The notes below the pieces were generated by a model. That model saw only the letters and a list, made by a program, of their open reading frames with translations. It ran no database searches and was not told the origin of the DNA. DNA of 64,000 nucleotides, from positions 656,581 to 720,580 of the forward strand of contig KV908353.1 in assembly GCA_002005505.1 (NCBI GenBank). The letters are read 5' to 3'. Of this stretch, positions 35,567 through 52,686 are shown in pieces; the first letter of the stretch is position 1, and each line of letters begins with the position of its first letter. The translations under genes and the position numbers were made by a program. Origin of the DNA: Botryococcus braunii (lineage: Eukaryota > Chlorophyta > Trebouxiophyceae).

Positions 35567-36858
35567 ACAAACTTAACCCACGCTGTCTTAATGAGGTAAC
35601 TCCCCCGTCTGTACAAGACTAGTTATGTCACAGCTGCCACGTCATATGAATCATAATTTTACTGGACAATCCTAGCAATCATCTGTTGTCCTGATCATAT
35701 TCCCCGTACATGAGTTACTCTTCATCACAACGAGCGCGATGTACCTCAATTCATTTGGTTTGGTACTGATACCAAATACTCCACAAACGACGATGACCAG
35801 TACATACACCCCAAAAAAAAATTAAAAAAAAAAAAAAACAAAAAAAAAGACTTGGCGGGCATGCCGGGCGTCTCCTATTTAGAACACAAATACATCCTAC
35901 ATAGGAGGAGATGCCCAGTATACTATGTCCGGCATTGTTTCCCCAGTTGGGCCCATGTATGTTTTCCAAAAGAATCCTTGGCCAAGGTTAACCCGCTCCT
36001 TGCCCGCAAGTTACCCCGTGTTTGGTATGTCGCATAAATACGTAGTAAATTATATGCCCATAATTTATAAACCGTGCGCTCACGTCCCCGCACATGAAAA
36101 CTGAACTGGGACACTTCAACACAGATACATGGCCCCAGTGGCATTAGTTCACGGCGTCAAAAGGGCGCCGGGGGGGGGGGGGGAATTCGTGCACTGACCA
36201 GGGCACGGACCTACACATGAGACCCATGGGGGCCCTGCACACCTGGATGACAATGACTTCTCTGCCCGAAACTGCTTTGCCACTGCATTGACACTGCAAT
36301 AAAGGATGGCGTGTCTGGACTAATGCACCCCACCCAAGAGATATTGTAAAGAAAAGTTTGATCTGAGGTGAGTTTAGTTGAAGTGCAGCAGGGGAAATAT
36401 AACCGTTTTGCATACATCATGATGATGAAAGTGTAGAAATGACAATAGATATGCAGCCTCTGCGGCGAACTACTTGCACATGTTCCTGGGAACAGACAGC
36501 ACTGACTGATCACCCATGGATATCATGATATCTATGGATATGAAGATACTGTATGCCATCGCGCCCCAGCATTATCGATCGGTTGCCCTTTCCCGGTCAT
36601 CGAAATCAAGCGTTAAGCTTTACGATGAACCATAGCCTCGTCCTCTTCCCTCCTCCCCCCTGGTTCTGTACTGTATGGGCCAACCTGTACTGCACATTCC
36701 CCTTCCTGCTACCAGGACTGTACTGGATGGGTCAACATGTACTGCACGGTCTCCTTCCTGGTAGCAGGACTGTACTGTATGGGTTAAACTGTCCCGCATG
36801 TTTGGGACACGAATGACCATGACACAGGATCAAGGCACCCACATGCCATCCTCTAGAT

Positions 36859-39800
36859 CTACAGCAGCCCCCTCGCATTAATGGAGTCTGACAGCTTCCA
36901 CTGCAACCTGCAGGACACCGCCCCGGCATCAATTAAAAACGCGCAAGAGTCCTCTCAGTACGAATTCCGAGGGGGAACACAAATAAACATACATACAATA
37001 TACACGATACACGTACACATGCACATGCATGTCCATGTGCCTGTGATCTTCCAGAAGCACATTAATGAACCAGTATTTGTTTTAGAGAATGCCAGTGTTA
37101 CTTGTATGCCGCGCAGCTTTCTAGCAGAGCAGATCGTGGCGAGTAAGTGGGTTCACCCGTTGGACATGTGCCGCGTGACATGAGACAACTATGTGGTTTA
37201 TGCAGCACATGAGTGACTGTAACTCCGACACAGAAGGAAACACTCAGCAGATATGCAGGGAGCAGGAGGTAGCTGTGGATTATACACACGCATTTGCCTG
37301 GACACTGAAGCTTGGGCTGTGCCTCTCAGTTGGGCAAATTCAATAACACGTTTATTGAGAACACTTTAATTGAGAACGCTTGTCTGATGAAGGACTCATA
37401 ATGAGAACGCCAGTCTGCCAAGTGAGCTAGAAGGGAAAGCTTCTTAGTTCAGTGACGCAAGTCATAGCCCATTTCGCCACGTGTCTGGCCCATACAGCAT
37501 CGACGCCTGGCAGGCGAGAAGCATGGAGGAGAAAAAAGGGACTGACAAGGTTGGGAGAGGCCGCCCAGTGCTGACCCAAAGCTGTACATGCGCAGAACAG
37601 TTGCTGCCAAGCTATAGCAGAAGCAGTGTGCATGTCCCTCCCCCCCCCTTAATTATTTATTTATTTGAATTTTATTTTTTTTGTTTTATATTTTCAAGAC
37701 AACAACCGGGCTTTTACATATACCACGGGTGCTGTCTGGAAAAGCTCCTTGGTGGGCTTTCTGCACACATTGCCTTCCGCTATGGCTTGGCACCAAGCGC
37801 ACGCATTCCAGGTGGTCCCATTCTCGACCCCCTTCTCCCCTCGAGCTCGCACAAGACGCATGAGGGGGAGACTTACAGTTTCTCCACAAAGGCCTCCCTG
37901 TGAGCCGCTCCGCTGCAAGTTGCTAGTATGACGACCATGAGCCGAATGTCGGTGGCGGTCAATGAAAAGGGATGGGCCATCACCAGCTCAAACAGCAGAA
38001 GCAGCTTCTCAATCTGTGGGGTTCCCATACATCAACTTTGGACTTTTGCGGACTCAGTTACGTGCTCTGTCAAGCCCTGGCGTTCAGTTGTATGCTATGT
38101 GAAGCTATGACCTTTGATTTTGTGCTATATGAAACCCTGGACTTCAGTCCAATGTTATGTGAAGCAAAGGCCAGCATGTTGATACTATGTGAAGCCCTGA
38201 CCACAGCAGACGCTGACATGCCAAGTCTGTGAATGACAGTTGACAACAACAGTCCTGGACAATGCGAGCACCAGTTCTGCTCACAAGAACTGCTGACATA
38301 CCACGTCTGCGAATGACATTTGTCAACAAAAGTCATGTCGAGTCAGCGAATGACAGCCTTAAACCCCAGTTATGCTCTCACGAACCGCTGACAGGTAGAT
38401 TTTGCTGGTGGTAAGCTTAAGAACAGCTGCAGCCCCGGGCCCGATACGCTGAAAGGCAGAAAACTCAAATGGCAATCCGCTATCGAGCGCAGCCTGCCCA
38501 CGGGACTTGTCCAATAGCAAAGCTTGCATAGGCTGCTCAACAATAAGCCCTAGCTTGTGAATTGAGATTAATAGGTGGGTTGACGTTAATGCTCAACAGC
38601 GGTCCTTTTTGTTAGGACTCCCTGACTCGGAGAGTTTGTGAAGGGTCCTGCTCCGCAACCAGTCCTGGCCACAGTACTAAGAAACAAGCAAAAAGTTTCC
38701 AAAGATGAATGCTATACAACTTGGACCTTTACTGGAGACGAATCAGTGTGATGATCCTCGGCAGCAATTTGCTAATATGCACTGGCGGTACCAGGGTGGT
38801 GAAGCATGCAGCACAGTCGCATGGTATGTATCGTACCTCATCGTTGACTCTCAGAAACATCTCCTGCTCCTCCAGAGTGAGTACTGGGGTTCGAGGAGCA
38901 AGGCTACTTTCTTGGCCGATGTATCCAGCGCCAGTGAGGCGAGTCACGCCGGGAACGAGCTGTGTATTGCGCAAGTTTACTGGTCTTGGTTCCTCCCCTA
39001 GAGCTTGGGCGAGTCGATTCTGCAGGCGTCTGGCCCTCCTGGAGGTTCTTCGGCCCTGCCTCATGAGGCCGAGGGCCTCATCCCTTTGCTCGTTTGCTGC
39101 CTGTACCTCCAGCGGTGCATCCACAACTGGGTCGTAGCCTGAGAGCCTGCAAGCGAGCATTGAAAGGAATGCACTTCAAGATCCTGCAAGGAGGCTTTGA
39201 AGGTCTCTGAGGTCCTCTTTAACGTGGAAAATTGCAAGGTGGTGTGAAATGTACTTGATTTCGATGTGGATACCCTTGTCAAGATTGCAATGTTGACAAT
39301 CAATCGAGGAAGCAACATGACAACAGTGCTTTTCTGTGAGCAAAGTGCACAAATGCTTTGCGCTTCCAGAAGCCCTTGTGGAATCTGCTTTTGGCTGTCC
39401 ACGGGCTGGGGTTATGAAAGAAGGGAGGGTTTGCTGTTATTGAGACCGGTTGGGTGCTAGGGGAAGGGCGTAGAGAGGGGAGGAGGCTGTAGGTTGTGCC
39501 TTTGCAATGTTACGTGGAAATGATGCAATTAACCAGAAAGTGCTAATCTCATGCGTGGCAAAACTCTAAAGCAACATGTGGACAGTGAAATCTTGTGAAG
39601 TCTTTGGACACACACCCATGGTTTACAATCTATCTCAAAACAGTCATATCATTCTTACCACCTGCATGCTACCAAATAGTTTTCTAATCAGCATTGACAA
39701 CCTTGGACAGAAAGAAGGGCCTTGTCCAGAAAGGTCCCCACCTTGCAAGAAAAGTCCTCAGCTGCACAGTACCATCTCGACGAATATCCAAGGAGTCGAA

Positions 39801-40071
39801 CACGCAGGCCAGAAAGTTCATGAAGTTCCAGTTTATCCGTGATGACCACTGCTGCAGGATCTCCTGTAGAATTGCCATCAACAGCGTCTGTACCGGGATA
39901 AGGCCTGATCTGGAATACTGGAAGAAGGCATTTGAGTGAAACGAAACAGCTTATTATAAGTGAAAAGGGTTTGTCATCTGCGTTCCCACCGACATGATCT
40001 TTGGCCAATGCAGGTCCAAAGCTTCTACTCGTCGGTCGTTCGACCCCGCATCATCCCTCAAGAGAGGAGGC
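36859..40071 (-). CDS. Family X gene copy in duplicated T1, last five exons
   Basis: Exons are 40071-39990, 39887-39742, 39146-38837, 38013-37877 and 36907-36859 on the minus strand, with the same splice sites and phases as the copy at 22955-26166. The encoded residues appear identical in these exons. Product unknown. This copy exists only because of the inter-element crossover, so its dosage may vary between strains. A possible upstream exon lies at 40051-40272. Confidence 0.65.
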
Positions 40072-40759
40072 CTGAAGGACCAGGTGCAAAGAGCTAACAT
40101 TAACGTAATCCAGTATCCCCAAACGATATCGTGTGATGCTATCCGGCGGGGTCATTGCAAAAGCTCTTGAGCGACGGATACATTTATGGTCGACTTCCAA
40201 CCGCAAGCCTGTTGCAGTGTAGTCCATCAGAAGATGGATGACCAAGTGAGGTAGCATGTGAATTTTATCCATCGTGTTCTGATAAACAAGGTCGATTGTT
40301 CTCTCTGATCGCCGTTCTTCGTGTGCAGACCAACGGTCTGTCAGTGTAGCGGAAGCTTCGGCAAGATGCTTCTATTGACGGTACAGTGCCCAACTGCGCG
40401 CAGTGCGCAACCCATCCCACGGGACCGCCGTCGTTACTCTCTACTATCCATACAGTGTACCTCACAGGGGAGAGGCATCGAGACGAGCACGATCGCTATA
40501 ATGTCTGGAACTTATACCCAGCTTTATCGACCTCCTTTCTTTTGAAGGGACTTTCCTCTAACCTCGTATAACCTCTTGTAACCTTGGTCTCTTATCCCTG
40601 TGATTGCAGACCCGGCGTGGCTGCCCTTACCCCGGCAAATGCTCACCCAAGTCTGGCGTCGATTGGTTTGATACAGCAATATTGAAGGAGACAAGACAAA
40701 TTAATTCATACGTAGTGTAAATATCAAGTATGATGTTTCCTAGTGGCCCTGAAATTCTC

Positions 40760-41835
40760 ATATCTTGGCCCAAGAAGCCACTTTCATAGGACCTAAAGCC
40801 AAATGTATGTACTTCACAACGGAAAATATGAGGACCCTATATTAACGTGTATATTTACGTATCTAAATTGATATATCTCAGCAACAGGGCCTTCCGTTTG
40901 TTGTCACTTGAATTTTGAATGTTGTCAGACATCCCTAGGGCCTAAGCTTATAAGGCCTATAGGCCTATTAGCCAAATGAGGTCTTAACCTTTAAAGGGAG
41001 CCTTCATGAGATCAGGAATGAATATTTGGCCCTCATGATTGGTGGTCCTTGTCCGGACGGGGGATCCCCCTTTCGGCTGTCTCCCGGGGGCCATATTTAA
41101 ATTTAAAGTCTTGCGGGCAAATCTTCCTTGATTCTAGTCCACGTGATTTTTCCTGTGTCTTCAAATGTGCACAAATGATGTACACGCTTGCAATTGGGTT
41201 CTCATGCTCCATGCCTCTTTATGACTAATTAGTTTTGCGTTTGCATCCATATGCATCCTTGCGCATCTCATCTTGCTCAAATCTGCTTTCAATTGGAAAT
41301 CTCCTTAGATCTCAGTGTAATTAATCACTTTTACAGGATTGGATGACAAATCAAGAGAAAACTTCTAGCTGGACCAGCTAGAGCCGTACTCATCCCATAG
41401 CCATAGCTATAGCATGCATATGTTCGGCCGAACATATGCATGCTATAGCCGAACATATGCATGCAAGAGTTGTGAGCTTGCAATCTTGGAAAAAAAAGTT
41501 ACTGGGCCATGAAATTTTATGACCCAGTTCATTAGCCAGAAAACATGCATGATCCCGACGAAATGCAAAATCTCATTGTTCCTTCGAAGGAACAATGAAA
41601 GGAATTCCACATATGCCCGTTCATATATGCAATTACTTTACTTGCGTAATGAACATTGGAGCCGTTTTAAACAGGGAGATGTTGGCCTGTCGACGTACGT
41701 CCTGCAGGGCAAATGCATCTGAACATTTATTACATAATGAATGGGTTGGGGGGAGGGGCGATATACCCCCAAACAGACTGGTATCGCAACAGCATGACCA
41801 GATCGGCAGGACCGGATGGGAGGTACTATGGTATA
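40760..41835. repeat. First part of tandem unit T2, original location
   Basis: Nearly identical to 26855-27929. It continues after element 3 at 47013, so T2 is interrupted by the insertion. It contains the palindromes 41406-41449 and 41574-41597. Confidence 0.9.
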
Positions 41836-44800
41836 TGTTAGGTTATGGGCATTCGGCATCACCTGTAAGCAAGCAGACAGGTCGTAAGTTCGTGCCACTC
41901 CAGCTACCGTCCTTGACGACTGTCTGCTCTTTAGACACATGCAACTGCATGGACAAGACTGGCATCCTTATGTGCCCAGTATCTTTCCAAACCAGTTCCG
42001 TTACACGTTGATCTGTCAATGAGCATCTACACACGGATAAGCTCCTGACGGCTGAAAGCAAGTACCTTCCTATACTCAATCAAGACTCCGTCCCTTAGCT
42101 GTTTGGGAGACTTGATTGTACACTAAGATGGTTCACTTACAAACAAGCAATCAAACACGAACACATTACCAATACACACCCTGCGTCACCGCACCTGTAA
42201 GCAAGCAGACAGGTCGTAAGTTCGTGCCACTCCAGCTACCGTCCTTGACGACTGTCTGCTCTTTAGACACATGCAACTGCATGGACAAGACTGGCATCCT
42301 TATGTGCCCAGTATCTTTCCAAACCAGTTGCTCGACCATGAGGTGATCGCAGCTTTAATAGTCCTTTCACACTAACGCGTAATCTAGATCAGATTGTACC
42401 TTATGTTCGAAATAGACCTCATCCGAACGTGTCTCGAGGTACCTTATGTGGACAGTGGACCCGTATCCTAATAATGTACATTTGAAGATCACCTAAAGCA
42501 CAAGGCATTCTATAATGTATGTTCACAACTCAACACTTCCCCTTGCCTGCATGCTTTATGTGTATCTTCTCAGTCCTAGTGAATCCCTATGACTAACACC
42601 ACGAACTTGTTAAGTGGTTTGGTCATAAACTCAGCCACATTGTAAGCAGATTCCACATAAGGGATATCTGCCAGTCCCTCTCCTATGGCCTCCCTAGCAT
42701 AGTGGCATCCACAAAGCCTTCACGATCGGGTACCTTCCCTCCAAGAGTTAAAGCTAACTCTTGGGTGTCCCTAAGATACTTCAGCACTCGAATGGCTTCA
42801 CTCCAGTGCGAAGTGGTAGGGCTCATTCTGTACCTTGGCAACACACCAGCTGCCTATGCAATTTCAGATCTGGTGGTGTTGGTAATGTACCACAGTGACC
42901 CTTTAAGCTCACAATACCGATGGCCAGGAGTGCCTGACCCTACTGACTCCACATCCTTGGACTCGAGCCTGCTGCTAGCCACAAAGTCCTTGAACATTGG
43001 AGTATCAACTCCACGACCATCCTCACACACACCCTTTCCAACGTTTTGCAACGCTATTCTAAGTCCACAGACACCACTCATGTATACCGCAGTAATACCT
43101 CTGACAACAATTGAAGACTAGTCTCCTCGACGTGTTCAAATGACGACGTGAATTTAATACGTACCCGTCATGATGATCATGACAGCTAAACATACATGTA
43201 AACTCAAAATCCATCCCCTCACTTTCAAAGCCCCCCATACATTTCAACTGACCCTTTAGTCCGCGGCGCGACATCGAAACTAGTTGCGACCGTGATTTCC
43301 TGTGTGAGTTCCCTTTCTATCACCATATGGAGGCCAATACTTGCACAACCAACATGACCCAGGACTTACTGCTTGAGTACTTTCAAGTTGTCTTGCCCTA
43401 ACTCACATTGCTTCCCCTGGAAGTGCTATTACATGTTTCACGGTCCGTCGATCAAATTATATTTCTCCAACGTCTATACTTTTATTTGGTTAAGGATTTG
43501 AAGCATCAAGACTAAGCAGACACCGTTACAAACGACCTGCACTCAAAAACGCATCTAACAACTATGTTTCATGTTATATAACCTAGAGTCTGGATATCAA
43601 CGACTTTCATCTGGAATTTTTCAAGATTTCTCACATATGGCCTCAACTCCCAAACTTGGCTCTGTGGCTGTCTCTAAGAACTCTCTCTAGCTTTCATTGA
43701 TTTTACTGGCTATCCCGGTCTAGCTTTCTAACGTGAGGGTGCACCGATGCATCAAGGCCTTAGGATTAAATTGTCTGTAACTGACAATTCTACCACCCAA
43801 AGCTCACTTGTATTGGTCACAATGATGGTAGCTCACCTCTACCCTATTCATACACATAACCCTTAAAAAAAGTCTTATCTATACACCATCAGTACTATGA
43901 TCAGTCTCTAAGGGCGTTGCTGCAACAATACACATGACTTACAAAGTCACCAACGCTTACGTGTGTTGGGTCAAATATCACCATCCTCTGCTTGAGGAGC
44001 TAGGGTCATCACAGGTACCTATCAGTAACCTCATGTTGAGCACAATAGATCCTCTTCATCATCACTATTAGACATTAGGCTACTCAACATCCAAATGCGC
44101 GAAAAACGCAACGCGCGCACGCGCGCAACGATAACTGATGAGCTTCGCCTGACCACATTATGTCACAGATTAGCCCAAAACTCTTCAAATTAATTGATTG
44201 TCTTCAGAAACCAGTTCTTTTCCATGTCATTATCAGAATTAGCTTTACATGTTAGCAATTTTTGGTGTTCATAAATTGGCCCATCTAACACTCATATCCT
44301 TTGTGTAGCCCGCACCATGGATTAAGACTAACTTGCAGCTATTTCTACCCCAACTGCACCTCTTTGCATTCCTAGAGTCATTCATGTATATCACCTTAAA
44401 CATTCTGAGTCAACTACCATGCATTGCAACGATAAAATTGTAATCTTCTGGTACCCACAACTCACTCCTGGTCAGCCCAAAACCTTTCAACACCAGGTCA
44501 TTCATGTATATCACCTTAAACATTTTGGGTCAATTACCCTATGGTCCATGCCAGACTGTAGGTCAGGGCGTGAAGCGCATGCATTGCGCAACGATACAAT
44601 TGTAATCTTGTGGTACCCACAACTCACTCTTGGTCAGCCAAATTCTTTCAACACCAGGTCATTGATGTATATCCCCTTAAACATTCTGGGTCAATTACTC
44701 TATGGTCCATGCCAGACTGTAGGTCAGGGTGTGAAGCGCATGCATTGCGCAACGATAAAATTGTAATCTTCTGGTACCCACAACTCACTCCTGGTCAACC

Positions 44801-47012
44801 CAAAAACTTTCAACACCAAGTCATTGATGTATATCCCCTTAAACATTCTGGGTCAATTACTCTATGGTCCATGCCAGACTGTAGGTCAGGGTGTGAAGCG
44901 CATGCATTGCGCAACGATAAAATTGTAATCTTCTGGTACCCACAACTCACTCCTGGTCAACCCAAAAACTTTCAACACCAAGTCAAAAAAAACCTCAGCA
45001 TACCTTAGGGATTTTCACAACACCACATACACAGACACACATAGAGAGGTCTCACAAGCCACACTGGACCCATATATGACCCTATGAAAGACCACTCAAG
45101 GTTTGAAAACCGCGTTGGCCACACAACATCAGCACACATCGCATTGACTACACATCATTGACCAGACACAACCAGTCAATGTCTAGTTTCACACTCTGGA
45201 AAACATGGAAGGAATGCCAGGCACATAAGACAAGTCATGACATTGATTACACAGCAGTTCCGATAAGAGGTCTTGACTCCGCAAGTGCACGACAGTTCAA
45301 TGAGGCACACGACTCCCTATTTAGCATTTCTCACCCTCAACATTAGGGACTAGCCATCAGCGAGTCCGAACGCGACACCTGATCAGCCTTTCTCACCCTC
45401 AACATTAGGGACTAGCCATCAGCGAGTCCGAGCGCGACACCTGATCAGCCTTTCTCACCCTCAACATTAGGGACTAGCCATCAGCGAGTCCGAACGCGAC
45501 ACCTGATCAGCCTTTCTCACCCTTAACATTAGGGACTAGCCATCAGCGAGTAGCAGCGCAAACCACAATAAGAATGTGCTCAGTGGACTGGGGAACCAAA
45601 AGTCCCTTACCACCATATTGCACCAACTCCTGGCTGTTTACACATACACAATCAATGTCTTTCAAGCCCCAGCTCATGGACATCTTTACACACGCTTACA
45701 CATACAACACATATGTAAGCCCATCCCCATGCTGCAGTACCCGTACTGTTGCTCATGGTGTCTACCAATACCTGGATGGGGGCTCCCTAGGGTCCACCCA
45801 CTTCTTCCCGCTGAGTATCACACTTGCCGTCAGTGGTTAGAGGTCATTCATAACTACTTTTGTTAATCTGACCCCCTTGATCTCCAGCCTTAAGAGGGTG
45901 CAGACTTAAAAAGAAGCCTTTCTATTGGTTCACCTCTCAACCAGTACACTTACTGTAACACATGAGCATCACTTCCTCTCTCAACTCATTGAGCCACACA
46001 CTCACAATTTCAGATCCCAAATCATACACAACCTCACATATGCACTCAAAATTTCCGCCTCGTGCCCTTCCAACCGGGATTTCACCACCTCGCCTTGCGG
46101 ATGAAACTGCCAAGATTTCTTGGCATTTCAGAATCAATTCGAATGGATTCTGAAGCATATACTGCGACATGAAGGCGGGGTACAAACTGCGCGGCTGTCG
46201 CTCCCTTTGGGACTGGAGTAGACTTGTGTAGTGTCCGCTGGCCACCAGTGCCTTGCCCAAAAACCACATATCGGCTTGTCCTCAGTACCCAGAGTTGGGT
46301 GGGCCCATAACCTGTTAGGTTATGGGCATTCGGCATCACCTGTAAGCAAGCAGACAGGTCGTAAGTTCGTGCCACTCCAGCTACCGTCCTTGACGACTGT
46401 CTGCTCTTTAGACACATGCAACTGCATGGACAAGACTGGCATCCTTATGTGCCCAGTATCTTTCCAAACCAGTTCCGTTACACGTTGATCTGTCAATGAG
46501 CATCTACACACGGATAAGCTCCTGACGGCTGAAAGCAAGTACCTTCCTATACTCAATCAAGACTCCGTCCCTTAGCTGTTTGGGAGACTTGATTGTACAC
46601 TAAGATGGTTCACTTACAAACAAGCAATCAAACACGAACACATTACCAATACACACCCTGCGTCACCGCACCTGTAAGCAAGCAGACAGGTCGTAAGTTC
46701 GTGCCACTCCAGCTACCGTCCTTGACGACTGTCTGCTCTTTAGACACATGCAACTGCATGGACAAGACTGGCATCCTTATGTGCCCAGTATCTTTCCAAA
46801 CCAGTTGCTCGACCATGAGGTGATCGCAGCTTTAATAGTCCTTTCACACTAACGCGTAATCTAGATCAGATTGTACCTTATGTTCGAAATAGACCTCATC
46901 CGAACGTGTCTCGAGGTACCTTATGTGGACAGTGGACCCGTATCCTAATAATGTACATTTGAAGATCACCTAAAGCACAAGGCATTCTATAATGTATGTT
47001 CACAACTCAACA
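41836..47012 (-). mobile_element. Copia element 3 (complete, GTATA target duplication)
   Basis: 5177 bp with LTRs 41836-42535 and 46313-47012, which look identical to each other. A perfect target duplication GTATA flanks it (41831-41835, 47013-47017). It is the same non-autonomous family as elements 1 and 2. A private 25-bp deletion near 46055 (in the leader, close to the primer site) distinguishes it from element 2. The primer site lies at about 46298-46312. Confidence 0.95.
42576..43081 (-). pseudogene. Copia pol remnant in element 3
   Basis: The same RT C-terminus/RNase H tail fusion as in element 2, with no visible difference. It includes the LANTTR-type segment, here ITNTTRSEIAYAV, and the NVAEFMTKPL tail. 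Confidence 0.85.
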
Positions 47013-49038
47013 GTATATGATTAACTACATAGTGTACGTAGCTGATAATATTATCATCATCAGCATTAATGACTGCACCGTTCTTAACATGAACGCGTAA
47101 CATGCATGTACACGGACATGCATATGCTATACCAGCAAAATTTATGAGGAGAAAAAAAGTTAACGCGCGTTGTATTGCACGTTGATGCCTATTATAACGT
47201 TGCTTGCATGTAGGGATATAAGTATACACTTACATCCCATCACAAAGAGGATTGCTCCCATGGACCAAACTTGGCAAAGAGTGTGCAACCATTGGTGCAA
47301 CTATTTATCTAGCCAGTGTTGCCACGCACGTGTAAACAAACAGATCTGTTGATGTACACCTCTGGAGGCGGAATGTGGCAATATCAACTTGGCAGTGGTA
47401 CTCGGTCAATCCTGTGTCCTCCAACTGGGAAAAAAAATATAAGAACCATTACGAAATCATACAACCCAAATTTCCTTTAGATGCTTTATAATTTGACGGC
47501 CATTTCCTGCCATATATTTTACTTCAAACTCCGAAGAGGAATTCAGCAAGTAAATACAAGGAAGAAAAACCCATCAAGAAATTTATAAAGCACGACGATA
47601 AAGAAAATTATGTTTTGCGTACATCGCGATATCGATCGACTGTGTACAAGACTAGTTATGTCAGCTGCCACGTCATATATGAATCATAATTTTACTGGAC
47701 AATCCTAGCAATAATTTGATATCTTGAACAAGAGGTTCATATTCCCCGTACGTGAGTTACTCTTGATCATAACGAGCGCTATGTACCTTAATTCGTTTGG
47801 TTTGCAAACCAATTGGTACTGATACTAAAAACTCCATAATTGGCGATAACCAGTACACACACCAAAAAACAATAAAAATGTAAAAAAAAAACAAAAAATT
47901 CGTGGCGGGCATGCTGGGCGTCTCCTATGTAGGACACGCATACGAAATTACCAACATAGGCTACAGCTCCGTATACATCGGCGCTACGTATACATTGGCA
48001 ATTTTTTAATCAATGTTTGGCCATGGCGGGCATGCCGGGCGTCTCCTGTGTAGAACATATATACATCCTACATAGGAGGAGATGCCCAGTATACTATGTC
48101 CGGCATTGTTTCCCCAGTTGGGCCCATGTATGTTTTCCAAAAGAATCCTTGGCCAGGGTTAACCCGCTCCTTGCCCGCATGTTACCCCGTGTTTGGTATG
48201 TCGCACAAATATGTAGTAATTTATATGCCCATAATTTATAAACTGTGCGCTCACGTCCACGCATATGAAAACTGAACTGGGACACTTCAACACAGATACA
48301 TGCCCCCAGTGGCATTGGTTCACGGCGTCAAAAGGGGGGGGGGGGTAAATTCGTGCACTGAACAGGGCACGGACCTACACATGAGACCCATGCACACCTG
48401 GATGACAATGACTTCTCTGCCTGAAACTGCTTTGCCACTGCATTGACACTGCAATACAGGATGGCGCCTCTGGATTATAATCAATTAATGCACCCCACCC
48501 AAGAAATATTGTAAAGAAAAGTTTGAACTGAGGTGAGTTTAGCTGAAGTGCAGCAGAGGGAAATATAACCGTTTTGCATATATCATGATGATGAAATATC
48601 TGTAGCAAAATCAGTAATATATCTGCGGCCCCTGTGGCGAACTAATTCTGCACATGTTCCTTGGAAGAGACAGCACTGACTGCTCACCCATGGATATCAT
48701 GATATCTATGGATATGAAGATCCTGCATGCCCATTGCGCCCCAGCATTATCTATCGGCTGCCCTTTCCTGGTCGTTGAAATCAAGCGTTAAGCTTTACGG
48801 TGAAGTATAGCCTCATCCTCTTCCCCTTCCTTTCCTTGTAGCAGGACTGACTGGATGGGTCAACCTGTACTGCACATTCCCCTTCCTGCTACCAGGACTG
48901 TACTGGATGGGTTAACCTGTACTGCACGGTCTCCTTCCTGGTAGCAGGACTGCACTGGATGGGATAGACTGTCCTGCATGTGTTGGACACGAATGACCAT
49001 GACACAGGATCAAGGCACCCACATGCCATCGTCTAGAT

Positions 49039-52686
<3,648 letters not shown>

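Larger units (their letters stand above)
33132..41835. repeat. Segmental duplication, copy 2 (8704 bp)
   Basis: The near-identical partner of 19225-27929, carrying a second copy of T1 (33166-40759, 7594 bp) and of the beginning of T2 (40760-41835). Base-level features (palindromes, minisatellites, nonsense codon in ORF Y) are all repeated. Confidence 0.97.
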
